A stretch of DNA of 64,000 nt from the NCBI GenBank assembly GCA_028583605.1, contig CM053327.1:37846626-37910625 (forward strand), read 5' to 3'. This document shows, one piece after another, positions 48,102 to 58,204 of this stretch (position 1 is the first letter of the stretch; each line of letters begins with the position of its first letter). Source of the stretch: Dastarcus helophoroides (Eukaryota > Arthropoda > Insecta > Coleoptera > Bothrideridae). Made by a program: the position numbers and the translations under genes. The notes below the pieces were generated by a model. The model was given only the letters and a program-made list of their open reading frames with translations. It did no database searches and had not been told where the DNA came from.

Positions 48102-49140
48102 GTAAGTAAAAGGTGACAGTATGGTGGTGTGCAAATTGATACGACATTGCTAATGGTTAAATGGTTTAATAAATAAATATTTAAATAACCTAAATGATTT
48201 AAACTTGATTGTAATATGAAATATTCTGTAAATAAAATAGTTCACTTTGAGGTGACCCAATAATGGTCAGAACTTAATCCAATTGAAAAGTTTTGGATGT
48301 GAAATCCCCCAAGTGAAATGTAATTTTGAATTGCAGATTATTGTAATGAATACATTAGGAAATTCTAAAAATGTTAGTACGATGAAATGATTTTTTTTTT
48401 CGAATTTACATTAATTTGCACACTATTGAAGTTTTTACCAAGACACACTTATATAATAATGTTTCATGATTACTCTCGTAGGTACGACACAAGTGTCCAG
48501 GGCAATTTTGCAAATTCTAATTGTTTTTACCACATAGCAAGTTCTGTTCCATTTTTTTTTCACCCCACTTTTCAATCTAACTCAGTGTTCTTTTGTCTTA
48601 CTTTTGCTAACTTTTTTTGTCTTTTATTTCTTCATTTTTCGTGCTTCTTTATCATTTTAATTATTCATATTTCATCTTTTCTTTTGGTTCTTGCTTATTA
48701 TTGTTGCCCAGCATCATCTTGAATTAGTATTTTGTTTCTTTGTACTCACGTATCTCTTTTAAGATATATAAAATTTTAAATTATTTTTTTATTAGGATAT
48801 TAGGAGAATCTCTAAAGGAATCATTTAAAAATGGTTTTTCTCCTTCGCACCAAAAACGATTCTTTTAAAGCAACACAGTTGTTACGCTGTAAAGACTGTA
48901 ATCTTTTGGGGCGAATGTGGAAAATGTGGCAATTTAATCGAAACGCCACATAAACTGAAATAATCCGCGCTTCAAAACGATCGCGATTCAGAACGAATTT
49001 CCAGCTTATTGGCGCAATAACTTAAACTAAAACAACATGCACAACAACACAAAGTACGTCGTAAACCAGTCCGATGCTATTCATTGTTATATTCTGATTT
49101 TCAGCAGCGAATAGTAATGAATTTGACAATGAAATTTCAG
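48102..49140. other. unc-13 intron
   Basis: AT-rich unique intron. The Phe-rich frame at 48387-48722 reads through a T-rich stretch and looks non-coding. Confidence 0.5.
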
Positions 49141-49403
49141 CGGGATATTCGGAAGATAGCGACTACACGTCGGATTTGAATTATCCGGTGGGCCAGCACT
49201 GCCAATTCGTCGGCTTCGCAGTTTCGGTCGGCGGCACATCAGATGCACACGCCGCAGCGCTCCCTGGAGACAGTCCAGGGAGAACTCTTACGAGCGAGAC
49301 GAAGTTTCCGGCCAGCAACAAGCAGCACCATCTGACGGCGACGCACACCACACATCAGCACCGGCTGAGTCCCGGCGGGACGCATCAGAGGCGACATCAA
49401 CAG
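49141..49403 (+). CDS. unc-13: unc-13 exon f: Ser/Gln/His-rich linker, frame disturbed
   Basis: Acceptor GAAATTTCAG, donor GTTGGTGC. It starts S-GYSEDSDYTSDLNYPVGQH, a segment I associate with insect Unc-13. From 49200 the family-like reading (ANSSASQFRSAAHQMHTPQ) continues in the next frame. From about 49273 SRENSYERDE continues in the third frame. The exon must leave in the first frame again (HQRRHQQ|RYSPN), needing a third shift near 49311-49324. Each change equals one extra base, and the three restore the frame, so an unshifted 87-codon reading is also open. Sequencing or assembly insertions are the likeliest cause. Confidence 0.8.
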
Positions 49404-49926
49404 GTTGGTGCTTTGTACAGGCTCTCTTTTTGACACGAGTTGGACGCTTATGGACCTTTCGGTGTTGGGTCAAAATGAAATGGGCTTAAATAACAATTTT
49501 TCATTCAGCATTATCAAGATAATTCGTTAGAAATGCTTTAGGAATTCTAACTTTTGTAGAAAGACTCTTTTGTATTGTGTCATGGTCCTTTTTGTCCTAT
49601 TGTGCCTTCTTAAAATTTGGGGACTTTCAAGTGATTTTTTATTTGGTTAATTTTGCTGTACAACGTCATAATAAACTAAGAATTTGTTGATGGCAGACAC
49701 TTTTTCAATTAATCACAAGTCTTTATTTAGTTTTATGTTTATGTGGTTTTTCTTGCATCTTCAAGCAACTTATTCTAAAAATATGCCAATCGACGTTTGA
49801 AGCCCATAACGAACGAATCTTTACGTAGGTATAACGAATGCTTTTTTTTTTATTTTCTGTGTGTGTAAAAGGGTTAAAGAATCGGCTGATTTTGGATGAC
49901 AATTTTTAACATAATTTATTTTTTAG
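49404..49926. other. unc-13 intron
   Basis: Ordinary AT-rich intron ending in TAATTTATTTTTTAG. Nothing else is seen. Confidence 0.6.
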
Positions 49927-50069
49927 CGATATTCTCCAAATGCAGACGACTACAGCAGTTACGGTTCAACAAATGCTCAAACGAATTCGCGCCAGTACCA
50001 AGATAATAGTTTAGATTTAGATCCTCTTTCCTACAATAGTAGGCCTCGCAACAAAACAGACTATTCAAG
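49927..50069 (+). CDS. unc-13: unc-13 exon g: Tyr/Ser/Asn-rich linker
   Basis: Acceptor TTTATTTTTTAG, donor GTAAGTCTATT. It reads RYSPNADDYSSYGSTNAQTN then SRQYQDNSLDLDPLSYNSRP then RNKTDYS, entering in phase 0 and leaving two bases into a codon that the T of exon h completes as Ser. The composition suggests disorder and no domain is expected. It is part of the long linker between C2A and C1, where isoform-specific active-zone targeting is thought to reside. Confidence 0.85.
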
Positions 50070-50344
50070 GTAAGTCTATTATAAAAAAAATACAAACATT
50101 AGATGAAATATTTCATAAAAAATTACTCGCATCATCAATTTTTTGCTGTTTTTTATTTCATTTTTTTCTTTTTCTTCGTGTTGTTATAATTTTAGTAATG
50201 TGGGTTCATTTAATTTTATTTATTTTCCGATAATTTCATCTATTCTCAAATAACTTCATCTATTCTCAAATAACTTTATCTATTCTCAAATAACTTCATT
50301 TATACTCAAATAACTTCATTTTTTCTCAAATAACTTCATCTATT
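50070..50344. repeat. Intron with short tandem repeat of AACTTCATCTATTCTCAAAT
   Basis: At 50230-50350 a 20-bp unit (CTCAAATAACTTCATCTATT) repeats six or seven times with small changes, directly before the SINE-like sequence. The rest is unique intron. Confidence 0.7.
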
Positions 50345-50354
50345 TTCAATTAAC

Positions 50355-50520
50355 TCTACACCGATCTGGTAACGTAGCCGCTTAAGCGTTGGCTGTTGCC
50401 ATCAGAGTCGTGGGTTCGATTCCCACTCCGGCTTGCGTGTTTGTGTTCATTTAAAAATGGCAACCATTATTCCTCAACAAGGGTATCCTATGAGCTAATA
50501 ACACGAAGTCAAAATACCAA
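50355..50520 (+). mobile_element. tRNA-derived SINE-like sequence
   Basis: GATCTGGTAACGTAGCCGCT resembles an A box region, and GGGTTCGATTCCCACTCCGG carries a perfect B box with pairing T-arm stem, as in tRNA 3' halves. The region between does not fold into a clean anticodon arm, so a tRNA-derived SINE is more likely than a tRNA gene. The body continues to about 50520. It differs from the tandem units at 18.3-19.3 kb. Confidence 0.55.
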
Positions 50521-50619
50521 AAAATTACTTTACGTTAGTAGATAAATAATGAAAATTCTGGATTAGACATGACGTCAAACTCTCGAAGGTATTTTTAATA
50601 TCTGTTGTCGTATTTATTG

Positions 50620-51014
50620 TTTCTCTCCAAACCCTAGAGCACAGGCGTATGGTTGGTGACTTGTCTCTTTTCTACAAGTACTATCATGGAAGATGCTCTC
50701 AGGAACTAATAGGATTGATCCCCCCAAGGGGAAGATTCTTGAGGCGTACTAGACAGTCGGAGACAGCAAATTCTTGTGAGGTCCAGCTTGAGACAGTGAG
50801 GACTTCTGTCTACGGGGACTCTTTTTTCTATAGAACTTCCAAATTATGGAACTTGTTACCGAAAGGAATTTTTCCCAAAAATTACAACCTATCCTTGTTT
50901 AAGAAGGCAGTTGGTTCATCGCCATTTATCCTTGTTTCCGCATCCTACTCGCAGTGCTTTGAAAAGATAATGGGGTTACCCTTTGCGAGTGGACTAAACT
51001 TTAAAAAAAATTGA
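50620..51014 (+). pseudogene. 3' end of a Jockey-like non-LTR retrotransposon (RT C-terminus)
   Basis: The frame LQTLEHRRMVGDLSLFYKYY continues HGRCSQELIGLIPP, then TSVYGDSFFYRTSKLWNLLPKGIFP, then YNLSLFKKAV. This is the conserved tail after the reverse transcriptase in arthropod Jockey/CR1/I-like elements (RRxVxxLxLFYRYYxGxCSxEL ... SFFxRTxxLWNxLP). The endonuclease and RT catalytic core are absent, so it is a typical 5'-truncated insertion. About 120 codons are intact to the stop at 51014, hence fairly young, and it is in the same orientation as unc-13. Confidence 0.85.
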
Positions 51015-51129
51015 GTTCAATAGTTACGAATCTCGATGATATTTTAACAAAAAAGTATCTTATCTTTAACGGGGTATATCAATAATCCCTAAGCAGGTCA
51101 ATGAACTTTAAATATCAAAGACTTCTAGC
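51015..51129 (+). mobile_element. Probable 3' UTR of the non-LTR element
   Basis: Unique sequence following the stop, before the T-rich array begins. No poly(A) tail is clear, so the end is not fixed. Confidence 0.35.
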
Positions 51130-53170
51130 CAAGTTAAAGTACTTTTCTCAAAATTAGAATTTTTTCAGAATTTAAACTTTTTTCAGTTTCTACTCCATTT
51201 TCAAAGTTCGACATTTTTCAAAACTTTTTCTTTTCGAGAATTTCGGATTTCTTTGAAAACTTGAAGCAATTTTTGTGTTTTTTGCCAAATTGCTACTTTC
51301 AAAATTTGGGCTTTTCTTAAATTTTCTATTTTTCCAAAATTTTACTGCTTTTGAAAATTTTGACAGTGGATTGTTCCAAAATTTCGATTTGTACTAACAC
51401 TTTTTGAAAAATTGTACTTTTAGAAATTTAGATTTATTTTTTATTTTAATTTTTCTAATATTTAGTTTTTTTTTTAATATTGACTTTTCTAAGAATTTTG
51501 ACTTTTTTTGAACGTCTTTTGCTATTCAAAAATGTTTACTTTTTTGAAAATGTAGTTTTTGACTTAATTAAAAATTTCGAATTTTTCAAATTTTTGACTA
51601 TTTTAAAATTCCAATAATTTTAAATTTCTGATTGTTTTAAATTTTCTACTTTTTCAAAATTTCACTTTATTTTCAAAATTTCAATTCCTAAAAAATTATA
51701 ATTTATCAAAATTTTGACTACTTTTTTAAGTTCTTTTTATCGATGTCCAGTGCTACAACTTTTTTATGTATTTTTTTATATTTTCCTAATTTATCAAAAA
51801 AACAAATTTTTATTTTTTCCATATCTAATTTTTGTCTCCTATTTTTCATTATTCCTATTCTATGTAAAATAAAATAACCTCTTAATTTGTGAACTGTCAT
51901 GAAGTGACGTTTTCAATAAATTTAAATATCACGTAGTCGCATTTCAAAAACTGTTTAGAAAATTGTCAACAAACCATAAAAAAATTTAAATATTTCCAAA
52001 CTGGGCCGAAGAAATGTTAAATAAATTAAAAAAACATAATATTTCCGATCAATAAGGGTCTACCATGAAGAATATACTTTTTTAAATTTCAACCATTTCA
52101 AAATTTGAACTTTATTTGAAAATTTCTATTTTATTTTAAATGGTGAATTTTTTTTAAATCTGGAGTTTTTTGACATTTTTACTGTAATATCGTGATTCTT
52201 TTAATATTTTTAAATCTTTTTGAAAATGTAGACTTTTTCAAAATTTCACCATTTTTTTTTCCAAAATTTCAACTTTTTTTTGGAAGTATTTTTCAAAATT
52301 AAGAAATTTGGTTCAAAATTTTAATATTTTTGAAAACTTCTAATTAAAAGATTTTTAATTATCCAAAACTTAATTTGTAAATATTTCCACTTTTATTTGA
52401 AAATTTTGACTTTTCTGATAATTTTGACTTTTCTTCAATATTTAGATTTAAAAAATATCGGATTTTATTTAAAATTTAACTAAACGGTTTTCAAATCTTG
52501 ACTTTTTTTAAAATTTTGATTATTTTTGAAATTTTAGACTGATTTTTTAAAATTTCAACTTTTTAAACATTTCGAATTTTTTGAAAATTTCTCATTTTTT
52601 TCATTCCCAAATTTTTTGAAAATGTCGACTTTTTAAAAATTTTGATTTTTTTTCCATCATTTTGATTTTTTTCCCGAAAATCTTAACTTTTTTAATTTTA
52701 ATTTTCCATGAAATTTTCGACTTTTTTTTAAATTCATACGTTTCTTGAAAATTATAACTTCAAAGTTGTATCAACATTTTGTCCTTCTTAAATATTTTTG
52801 AGGTTTCTAAAAATTGGAAATATTTTTAACATTTTTAATTTTTTGAAAATCTCGACCCAAAAATATGTATTATTTCAAAATTTCTAGCTTGTATTGAAAA
52901 TTTGGAAATTTTTGAAAATTTTGTTTTATTTTTATATTTTTAATTATTTTGAGAAATTATCGTTTAAACAAAAATTTCATTTTTGATTTTTCAAAACCTT
53001 AATTAGTTTTTAAGTGTTCGACTTTTGTTTGAAAATGTTGACCTTTTTTTTAACGTTAACTTTTGAAATTTTTCAACTTTTTTAAAAATACCCATGTTGA
53101 CTTCCAATTTTCAATTTTTTTAATAATCGACCATTTGTCAAAACTTAACATGGCTATTTGAAGAAATACT
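51130..53170. repeat. Degenerate T-rich array
   Basis: AAAATTTTGACTTTTTT-like words of 20-30 bp as in 1-3500 and 27.6-31.1 kb, but with no obvious longer period. Around 51955-52080 lies a segment (TTTCCAAACTGGGCCGAAGA ... AAGGGTCTACCATGAAGAAT) repeated at 54812-54900. Confidence 0.75.
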
Positions 53171-53214
53171 AAAGTGTAACAAATTGTCAAAAACACTTAT
53201 ACAACTAACTATTG

Positions 53215-54265
53215 TATCGTGCGGTCAAGGTCACCTAAACTCGTGCGCAGGGTCACGTGAGGTCAAGTCGCACGTGTTCAAGGTCATGCAAAGTCAAGGT
53301 CGCACGGATTCAAGGTCACGTGACGTCAAGGACGCAAGTGCCGAAGGTTGCGCGATGTTAAAGGTCACGTGAGGTCAAGGTCACATAAGTTCAAGGTCAT
53401 TCAAGGTTACATGCGCTCAAGGTCACGCAAGGCCAAAGTCACTTAAATTTAAGATCATTTCATAGGTCAAAGCTATGTGTGTTCAAGGGCACATGGTGTC
53501 AAGGTCACATGTGCTCAAGGTCGTGCAAGGTCAAGGTCATTAAAGTTCAAGGTCGCAAGTGCCGAAGGTTGCGTGATGTCAAGGTCATATGCGTTAAAAG
53601 TCATGCAAGGTCAAGGTCACGTAAGATCAAGGTCACGCTAGGTCAAGGTCACATGTACTCAAGGTCATGCAAGGTCAAGGTCATTCAAAGTCAAGGCCAT
53701 TTCAAAGTCAAGGCCTATTCAAAGTCAAGGCCATGTGTGGTCAAGGTCACATGGTGTCAAGGTCACATATGCTCAAGGTCATGCGAGGTCAAGGGTCAAG
53801 ATCGTAAGTGCCAAAAGTTGCGCGATGTCAAGATCGTATGCGTTAAAGGTTATACGAGGTCAAGGTCACATAAGTTCAAGGTCATGCGAGGTCAAGGTCA
53901 CAAGTGCTTAAGGTCACACAAGGTCAATGTCACCTGGAGTTCAAGGTCATTCAAAGTCAAGGCCATGTGTGTTCAAGGTCACACTGGTGTCAAGGTCACA
54001 TGTTCTCTATGTCATGCGAGGTCAAGGGTCAAGGTCGGATGTGCCGAAGGTTGCGCGATGTCAAGGTTATAAGCGTTAAAGCTCATGCAAGATCAAGGTC
54101 ACATAAGTTCAAGGTCATGCGAGGCCAAGGTCAAATGTGCTCAAGGTCATGCAAGGGCAAGGTCACTGGGGTCTAAGGTCATCCAAGGTCAAGGCCGTGT
54201 GTGTGTGTTCAAGGTCATATGGTGTCAAGGTTACATGTTCTCAAGGTCATGCGAGGTCAAGGCCA
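53215..54265 (+). repeat. Minisatellite of about 16-bp units with TCAAGGTCA half-sites
   Basis: Roughly 60 units resembling TCAAGGTCACATGTGC or TCAAGGTCATGCAAGG. A longer cycle is marked by GTGCCGAAGGTTGCGCGATG near 53339, 53560, 53809 and 54042 (about 220-250 bp apart). TCAAGGTCA is the extended half-site bound by monomeric nuclear receptors of the FTZ-F1 and ERR type. The Ser/Arg/Lys/Val/Gln-rich frames (for example 53479-54072) come from the repeat and are not genes. Confidence 0.9.
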
Positions 54266-55680
54266 CACTGCGACTTTTTGAAATTTTTGAATTTTTTCAG
54301 AATTTTCACCTTTATTGACAATCTCTCTTTTATCATCAAAATTTGGACTTTTTTTTCAAAGTTATGGCATTTTACAGAATTTAACGATATTCTTTTTGAA
54401 AAATTAGACTTTTCCTGATAATTTCGATATTTTCTCAAAATTTTTTTGAAGATTTTTATCCAAACTTCGAAATTTTGTAACTTTGACTTTTTAAAAAATT
54501 AGCCTATTTCTGAAGGTTTTTAATTTTTTTGAAGAATCCAGCTTCCAAATTGCGAATTTTTAAATTTTGAATGGATTCTATCAAAGGAATTTCGATTTTA
54601 AAACTGGCAATTTAAAAAGGATCATTTTCAAGTTTGAACTGAAAAGTTAAAAAAAAGTCGCAGTTTAGAAGAATTTTCGAGTAATAGGAATTTTGAAAAA
54701 AGAGCACAAATGAAATTTTGGTTTCAATTTAAAGTTTTTTTCAGTTTATTTAACATTTCTTCAGCCCAGTTTGGAAATATTTAAATTTTTCATGGTTTGT
54801 TGATAATAATAATAATATTTCCAAACTGGGCCGAAGAAATGTTAAATAAATTGAAAAAAACATAATATTTCCGGTCAATAAGGGTCTACCATGAAGAATT
54901 CAATTTAGAAATTACGATAGTTTAAATTGAAATGTGGGGAAGAATTTTTTAAACATTCTCGAAATGTCGACAGAATTTATAAATTTTGCCTTTGAATTAA
55001 AAACACTTTTGTAGAAATTCAAAAGTCTCATGTACTCAAGATCATGCAAGGTCAAGGCCACACTAGCGACTTTTTCGAATTTTTTCAGAATTTTCACCTT
55101 TATTGACAATCTCTCTTTTATCATCAACATTTGGACTTTTTTTTGGAAGTTATGGCATTTTACAGAATTTAACGATACTCTTTTTGCAAGAAGAATGCAA
55201 CCTAGACTACAAATTCATGCAACCCTCCAGGCGTGTATAGTGAATCATAGGTAGCTGAACTACCAATAGTTGAAACACTGCCACCTAGCGAACCGGTTGC
55301 TCTCTAGGAGAGTTCCCAGAAGACAAGGATTCTATAATGCTCAGACCAATAGGTTTGAACATTTATTAGATTCGAATTTTGGAAACGGGTTCTATAAAAC
55401 GAATTTCGATTTTTAAGCTGACAATTTAAAAAGGACCAATTTTGAAGTTAAACTGAAAAGTTTAAAAAAGTGTCGCAATTTAGAAGAATTTTCGAGTAAT
55501 TGAAATTTCGAAAAAAGCGCACAAATGAAATTTTGGCTTCAATTTAGAGATTACGATGTTTAAATCGAAATGTGGGGAACATTTTATTTAAGCATTCTCG
55601 AAATGTCGTCATAATTTCCAAATTTTGCCTTTGAATTAAAAACAGATTTGTAGAAATTCAAAAGTTTTTTTCACCTTACT
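54266..55680. repeat. Two diverged tandem copies of an AT-rich block
   Basis: The block from GAGGTCAAGGCCACACTGCG (about 54255) through CACCTTTATTGACAATCTCT to ATGGCATTTTACAGAATTTA recurs from about 55045 to 55180. The block AAATGTGGGGAAGAATTTTT ... AAATTCAAAAGT near 54935-55025 recurs at about 55570-55670. The duplicated unit is therefore about 640-790 bp and includes the last nuclear-receptor repeat. The second copy carries an extra dispersed repeat (55190-55385). Within the first, 54740-54865 is an inverted repeat around CCAGTTTGGAAATATTT. Confidence 0.7.
55190..55385 (+). repeat. Dispersed repeat of the 'CACTGCCACCTAGCG' family
   Basis: GAATGCAACCTAGACTACAA ... GAACTACCAATAGTTGAAAC ... 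CTGCCACCTAGCGAACCGGT ... GACCAATAGGTTTGAACATT. It interrupts the second copy of the 54-55 kb duplication, so it inserted after the duplication. Related copies lie at 57790-58150, 58490-58640 and, reversed, 9490-9790. Confidence 0.6.
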
Positions 55681-56434
55681 TCTTTACGACATTAGAAATG
55701 TTAATTTTCGATATCAAATTTCAACTTAAAATTAAAAAAATAATTCATAAAAAGACTAAATATGCAATGGTAACCTGAAAAAATTTGAATAAATTTGTGT
55801 AGAGATCCTTTGATTAACGATATCAGTTCTCGACGCTTATAGGCAACTTTAAATACAATCTTATGGATTATTCGTTACATAAAAATCCCGTGTCCGTTAA
55901 TGTCAGCCTTCTTAGAGGCTGAATTTTGAAAAATTCTTTCTTAGTGCTCACCTACGTATTACGGGGTACATCTGTGTGAAATTTCATGCTCCTTGACCCA
56001 TCCGTTTAGGCTGTGTGTTGTCTGTCAGTCAGTGCTTAGAGATTTATAAAATAGATATTTATTTATTCTTCTCGTCTATATTTCTAAAGCGCTAAAGTAA
56101 AATTAAATTAATGTTTTGTTGACCTGTAATTTCACAAATAAGTTATAATGAAGCATTCAATTTTGTTTTTACAAAGCAGTCATAGGAAACGTGTCTGGGA
56201 TACCGAAGACAGGTATTCACATCGCACATTTTAGCAAAAACAAACACGATTTGTTGCTTTTAAGACGCACTTACACCAAAAGAAAAAAAGTAACGTTAAG
56301 AAGTGGCTTGAAACATCCAAGATTAAGTCAACTTTTTTAAAATAATGTAATCACCAGCACTTGTTTACTTGCACGCAATTTGGGATTCCCCAATATTGAA
56401 CAGATTTGGCCCTCATTGAAAATCTCTGTTTTAG
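55681..56434. other. unc-13 intron
   Basis: AT-rich unique sequence with no recognised feature, ending in a good acceptor (AATCTCTGTTTTAG) at 56434. Confidence 0.55.
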
Positions 56435-56550
56435 TCAAGATACGTGGGTCAGCTGCGAAACGTCTTTCTATAACCAAAGCGTCGACAGCATCGACGCAGG
56501 ATTCACAAATGATTCGGATTATTACGGAAACCAAACACAAAAAACTAAAG
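56435..56550 (+). CDS. unc-13: unc-13 exon h: linker (QDTWVSCETSFYNQ...)
   Basis: Acceptor CTCTGTTTTAG, donor GTAAGGATC. With the AG of exon g it reads S-QDTWVSCETSFYNQSVDSI, then DAGFTNDSDYYGNQTQKTK, and leaves one base that exon i completes as Ala. The phase fits on both sides (1 + 38 codons + 1 base), which is strong evidence for an exon although the sequence has no named domain. The acidic, Tyr/Asn-rich style matches exons g and i. A longer minus-strand frame here is a shadow. Confidence 0.8.
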
Positions 56551-56601
56551 GTAAGGATCAGCTTTATCACATCGAGGGAAGATATCAAAAAGTTCTTTTG
56601 G

Positions 56602-56641
56602 TTTATGAGAAACGCCTTTGGTTAAAGGCGTTTCTCATAAA
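56602..56641. repeat. Perfect 18-bp-stem hairpin
   Basis: TTTATGAGAAACGCCTTT, loop GGTT, then AAAGGCGTTTCTCATAAA. It begins 52 bases downstream of the exon h donor. It is not followed by a T-run characteristic of a transcription terminator and is probably a small foldback. Confidence 0.7.
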
Positions 56642-57010
56642 GTAAATCGTTATCACTATTTTTCAGAAGATTGTCAATAGTTTTCAATTATTTTAACAAT
56701 TCAGTCGCTGTTTGGGGAAGAGATTGTTAATTCTTAACAAAAAATAAAAGATTTGTGAAATAAGCAAGCGAAGAAAATTCCAATTAATATGAATGAAATT
56801 CATTTTTTTTTCTCCAATAAATCGTTACCAGAAAAGTGAAATTTAAATAAGAAAAGCTCTAATGTGGTCCAATATTTCAGTATTTAATTATATCTTGTTT
56901 TTCTTTTTTTTTTTAAAAACGTGCGGTTATTTCAAAATTTTTCATCAGGTGCCTTGTGAGTTACCAACTACGAATTTCGCTGCTATAACTGCCGATGATT
57001 CAGTAATGCG
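56642..57010. other. unc-13 intron, unique
   Basis: Nothing recognised. Confidence 0.45.
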
Positions 57011-57011
57011 G

Positions 57012-57105
57012 AACCTGGTCCGGTGTTAGCAAATATTTATCGAAACATTGTGGAATTTTTAATCTGTTGCTTTTTAATCGTTAATAAAGTTTGATAGTTA
57101 TGAAA
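57012..57105. repeat. Second copy of the 9330-9435 repeat
   Basis: AACCTGGTCCGGTGTTAGCA ... TTTTTAATCGTTAATAAAGT, over 90% alike to 9352-9435. The left inverted end is missing here. Confidence 0.6.
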
Positions 57106-57326
57106 GTTATCAACTAAGCAATTACCTCGGAAGAAATCAAATCACTTTATATTAAAAATTTTATTAAACCGTTACAGTAGAAGTGTTCATATAAACTGAA
57201 TATTCTTCATAATGAGTTAGCTCATGAAAGAATAAAAATCATCAAAGATTTCTGAAATCTGGAAATTAACAGTCACTGTCTCACCTGAGGGCGAAAACGA
57301 TCACTCACCACTGAAAAATATGAAAG

Positions 57327-57497
57327 TTATTTTTTAGGCACCACTTTGCTCTTCGCCTGCTTCTCCCTCATCGCTTGGGCGTCTCTCTCCTTTCTCTTCT
57401 CCAAAGGCATCGCGCTCTCCGTCGACTTTTTCTTCAAATCTTGCTGTTTCTTCAAGTTTTTGGATCTAGCCTGCTCACGCTGATTCCCTCTAGTCAT
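57327..57497 (-). CDS. Serf: SERF/4F5-family small EDRK-rich factor
   Basis: A 56-residue protein starting MTRGNQREQARSKNLKKQQD. The N-terminal MTRGNQRExAR-KN-KKQ block is the signature of the 4F5 (SERF1/SERF2/MOAG-4) family, whose members are 55-65 residues. The rest is basic and Glu/Lys/Arg-rich (EKRKERDAQAMREKQAKS), as expected. SERF proteins are highly charged, disordered, RNA- and amyloid-interacting factors. The ATG at 57497 is chosen because the family starts exactly there; the frame extends 14 codons upstream. No intron interrupts it, so it is a single-exon nested gene or an intact retrocopy. It is antisense to unc-13 in the intron between exons h and i. An AATAAA lies about 165 bases after the stop (57165-57160 on the minus strand). 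Confidence 0.85.
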   Translation of the reverse strand: MTRGNQREQARSKNLKKQQDLKKKSTESAMPLEKRKERDAQAMREKQAKSKVVPKK

Positions 57498-57789
57498 CGC
57501 GAAATAGCTTGGCTCAAGCCAAATTATATGGCACAACACTGGCTACGCACAACTACTGAACTGTTACGACAAATATTTTGACATTGACGATTGTTTTGTA
57601 AATAAGGTCGAACGGTTGTCATGGTTTCTGATTCACAACTACGTGATTAATCATCAATTGCGCTCGGGGGTGCTCCAACGTTAATAATTTAAAACTATTA
57701 AAAGATTGACCCTATTTAATTTTTTGAAATGACAAGAGAAGCATTAGCGAACATTTTGGGGAATTTTACTTAGTATCAGGTTTAACTGC
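57498..57789. other. Region upstream of the SERF gene
   Basis: Presumed promoter side of the minus-strand gene. No TATA box or initiator can be named with confidence. Confidence 0.3.
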
Positions 57790-58170
57790 AAGTAGAATGC
57801 AACCTAAACTACAAATTCATGCAGCCCTCCAGCTGCCCTCCAGGTAGCTGAACTACCAACAGTTGAAACACTGCCACCTAGCGAAGCGGTTGCTCTCTAG
57901 GAACAATTTCCCAGAAGACAAGGATTCTGATGCACAGACCAATAGGTTTGAACATTTATTAGATTCGAAGTTTGGAAACCAAAGACCGCTTTCGATCTTG
58001 TTAGATCTCGTCAGTTTGGTATATCCAACTCGAGTTGAATATACCAAACTGACGAGATCTAACAAGATCGAAAGCAGTCTTTGGTTTCCAAACTTCGAAT
58101 CTAATAAATGTTCAAACCTATTGGTCTGTGCATTAGAATCAGGTTCAACTGATAAAATTTCAAAAACCTC
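57790..58170. repeat. Dispersed repeat with a 202-bp near-perfect palindrome
   Basis: The 'CACTGCCACCTAGCG' family copy runs into a palindrome from 57931 to 58132, centred at about 58032. TGCACAGACCAATAGGTTTG is mirrored by CAAACCTATTGGTCTGTGCA, and GTTAGATCTCGTCAGTTTGG by its complement. The arms are about 95 bp with only a few mismatches. Overlapping frames on both strands encode almost the same peptide because of the symmetry and are not genes. Confidence 0.85.
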
Positions 58171-58204
58171 CAAGTTTAATAAAAATGAACTTAGAATTTC
58201 ATCT

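Noticed and set aside
50355..50435. Functional tRNA gene
   Set aside because: The T arm is perfect but the anticodon and D arms do not fold properly; SINE head preferred.
53479..54072. 197-codon frame with repeated SRSCKVKV-like residues
   Set aside because: It follows the 16-bp minisatellite register only; no start context, splice sites or family resemblance.
56602..56641. Rho-independent terminator
   Set aside because: Eukaryotic intron and no T-run characteristic of a terminator; a hairpin only.
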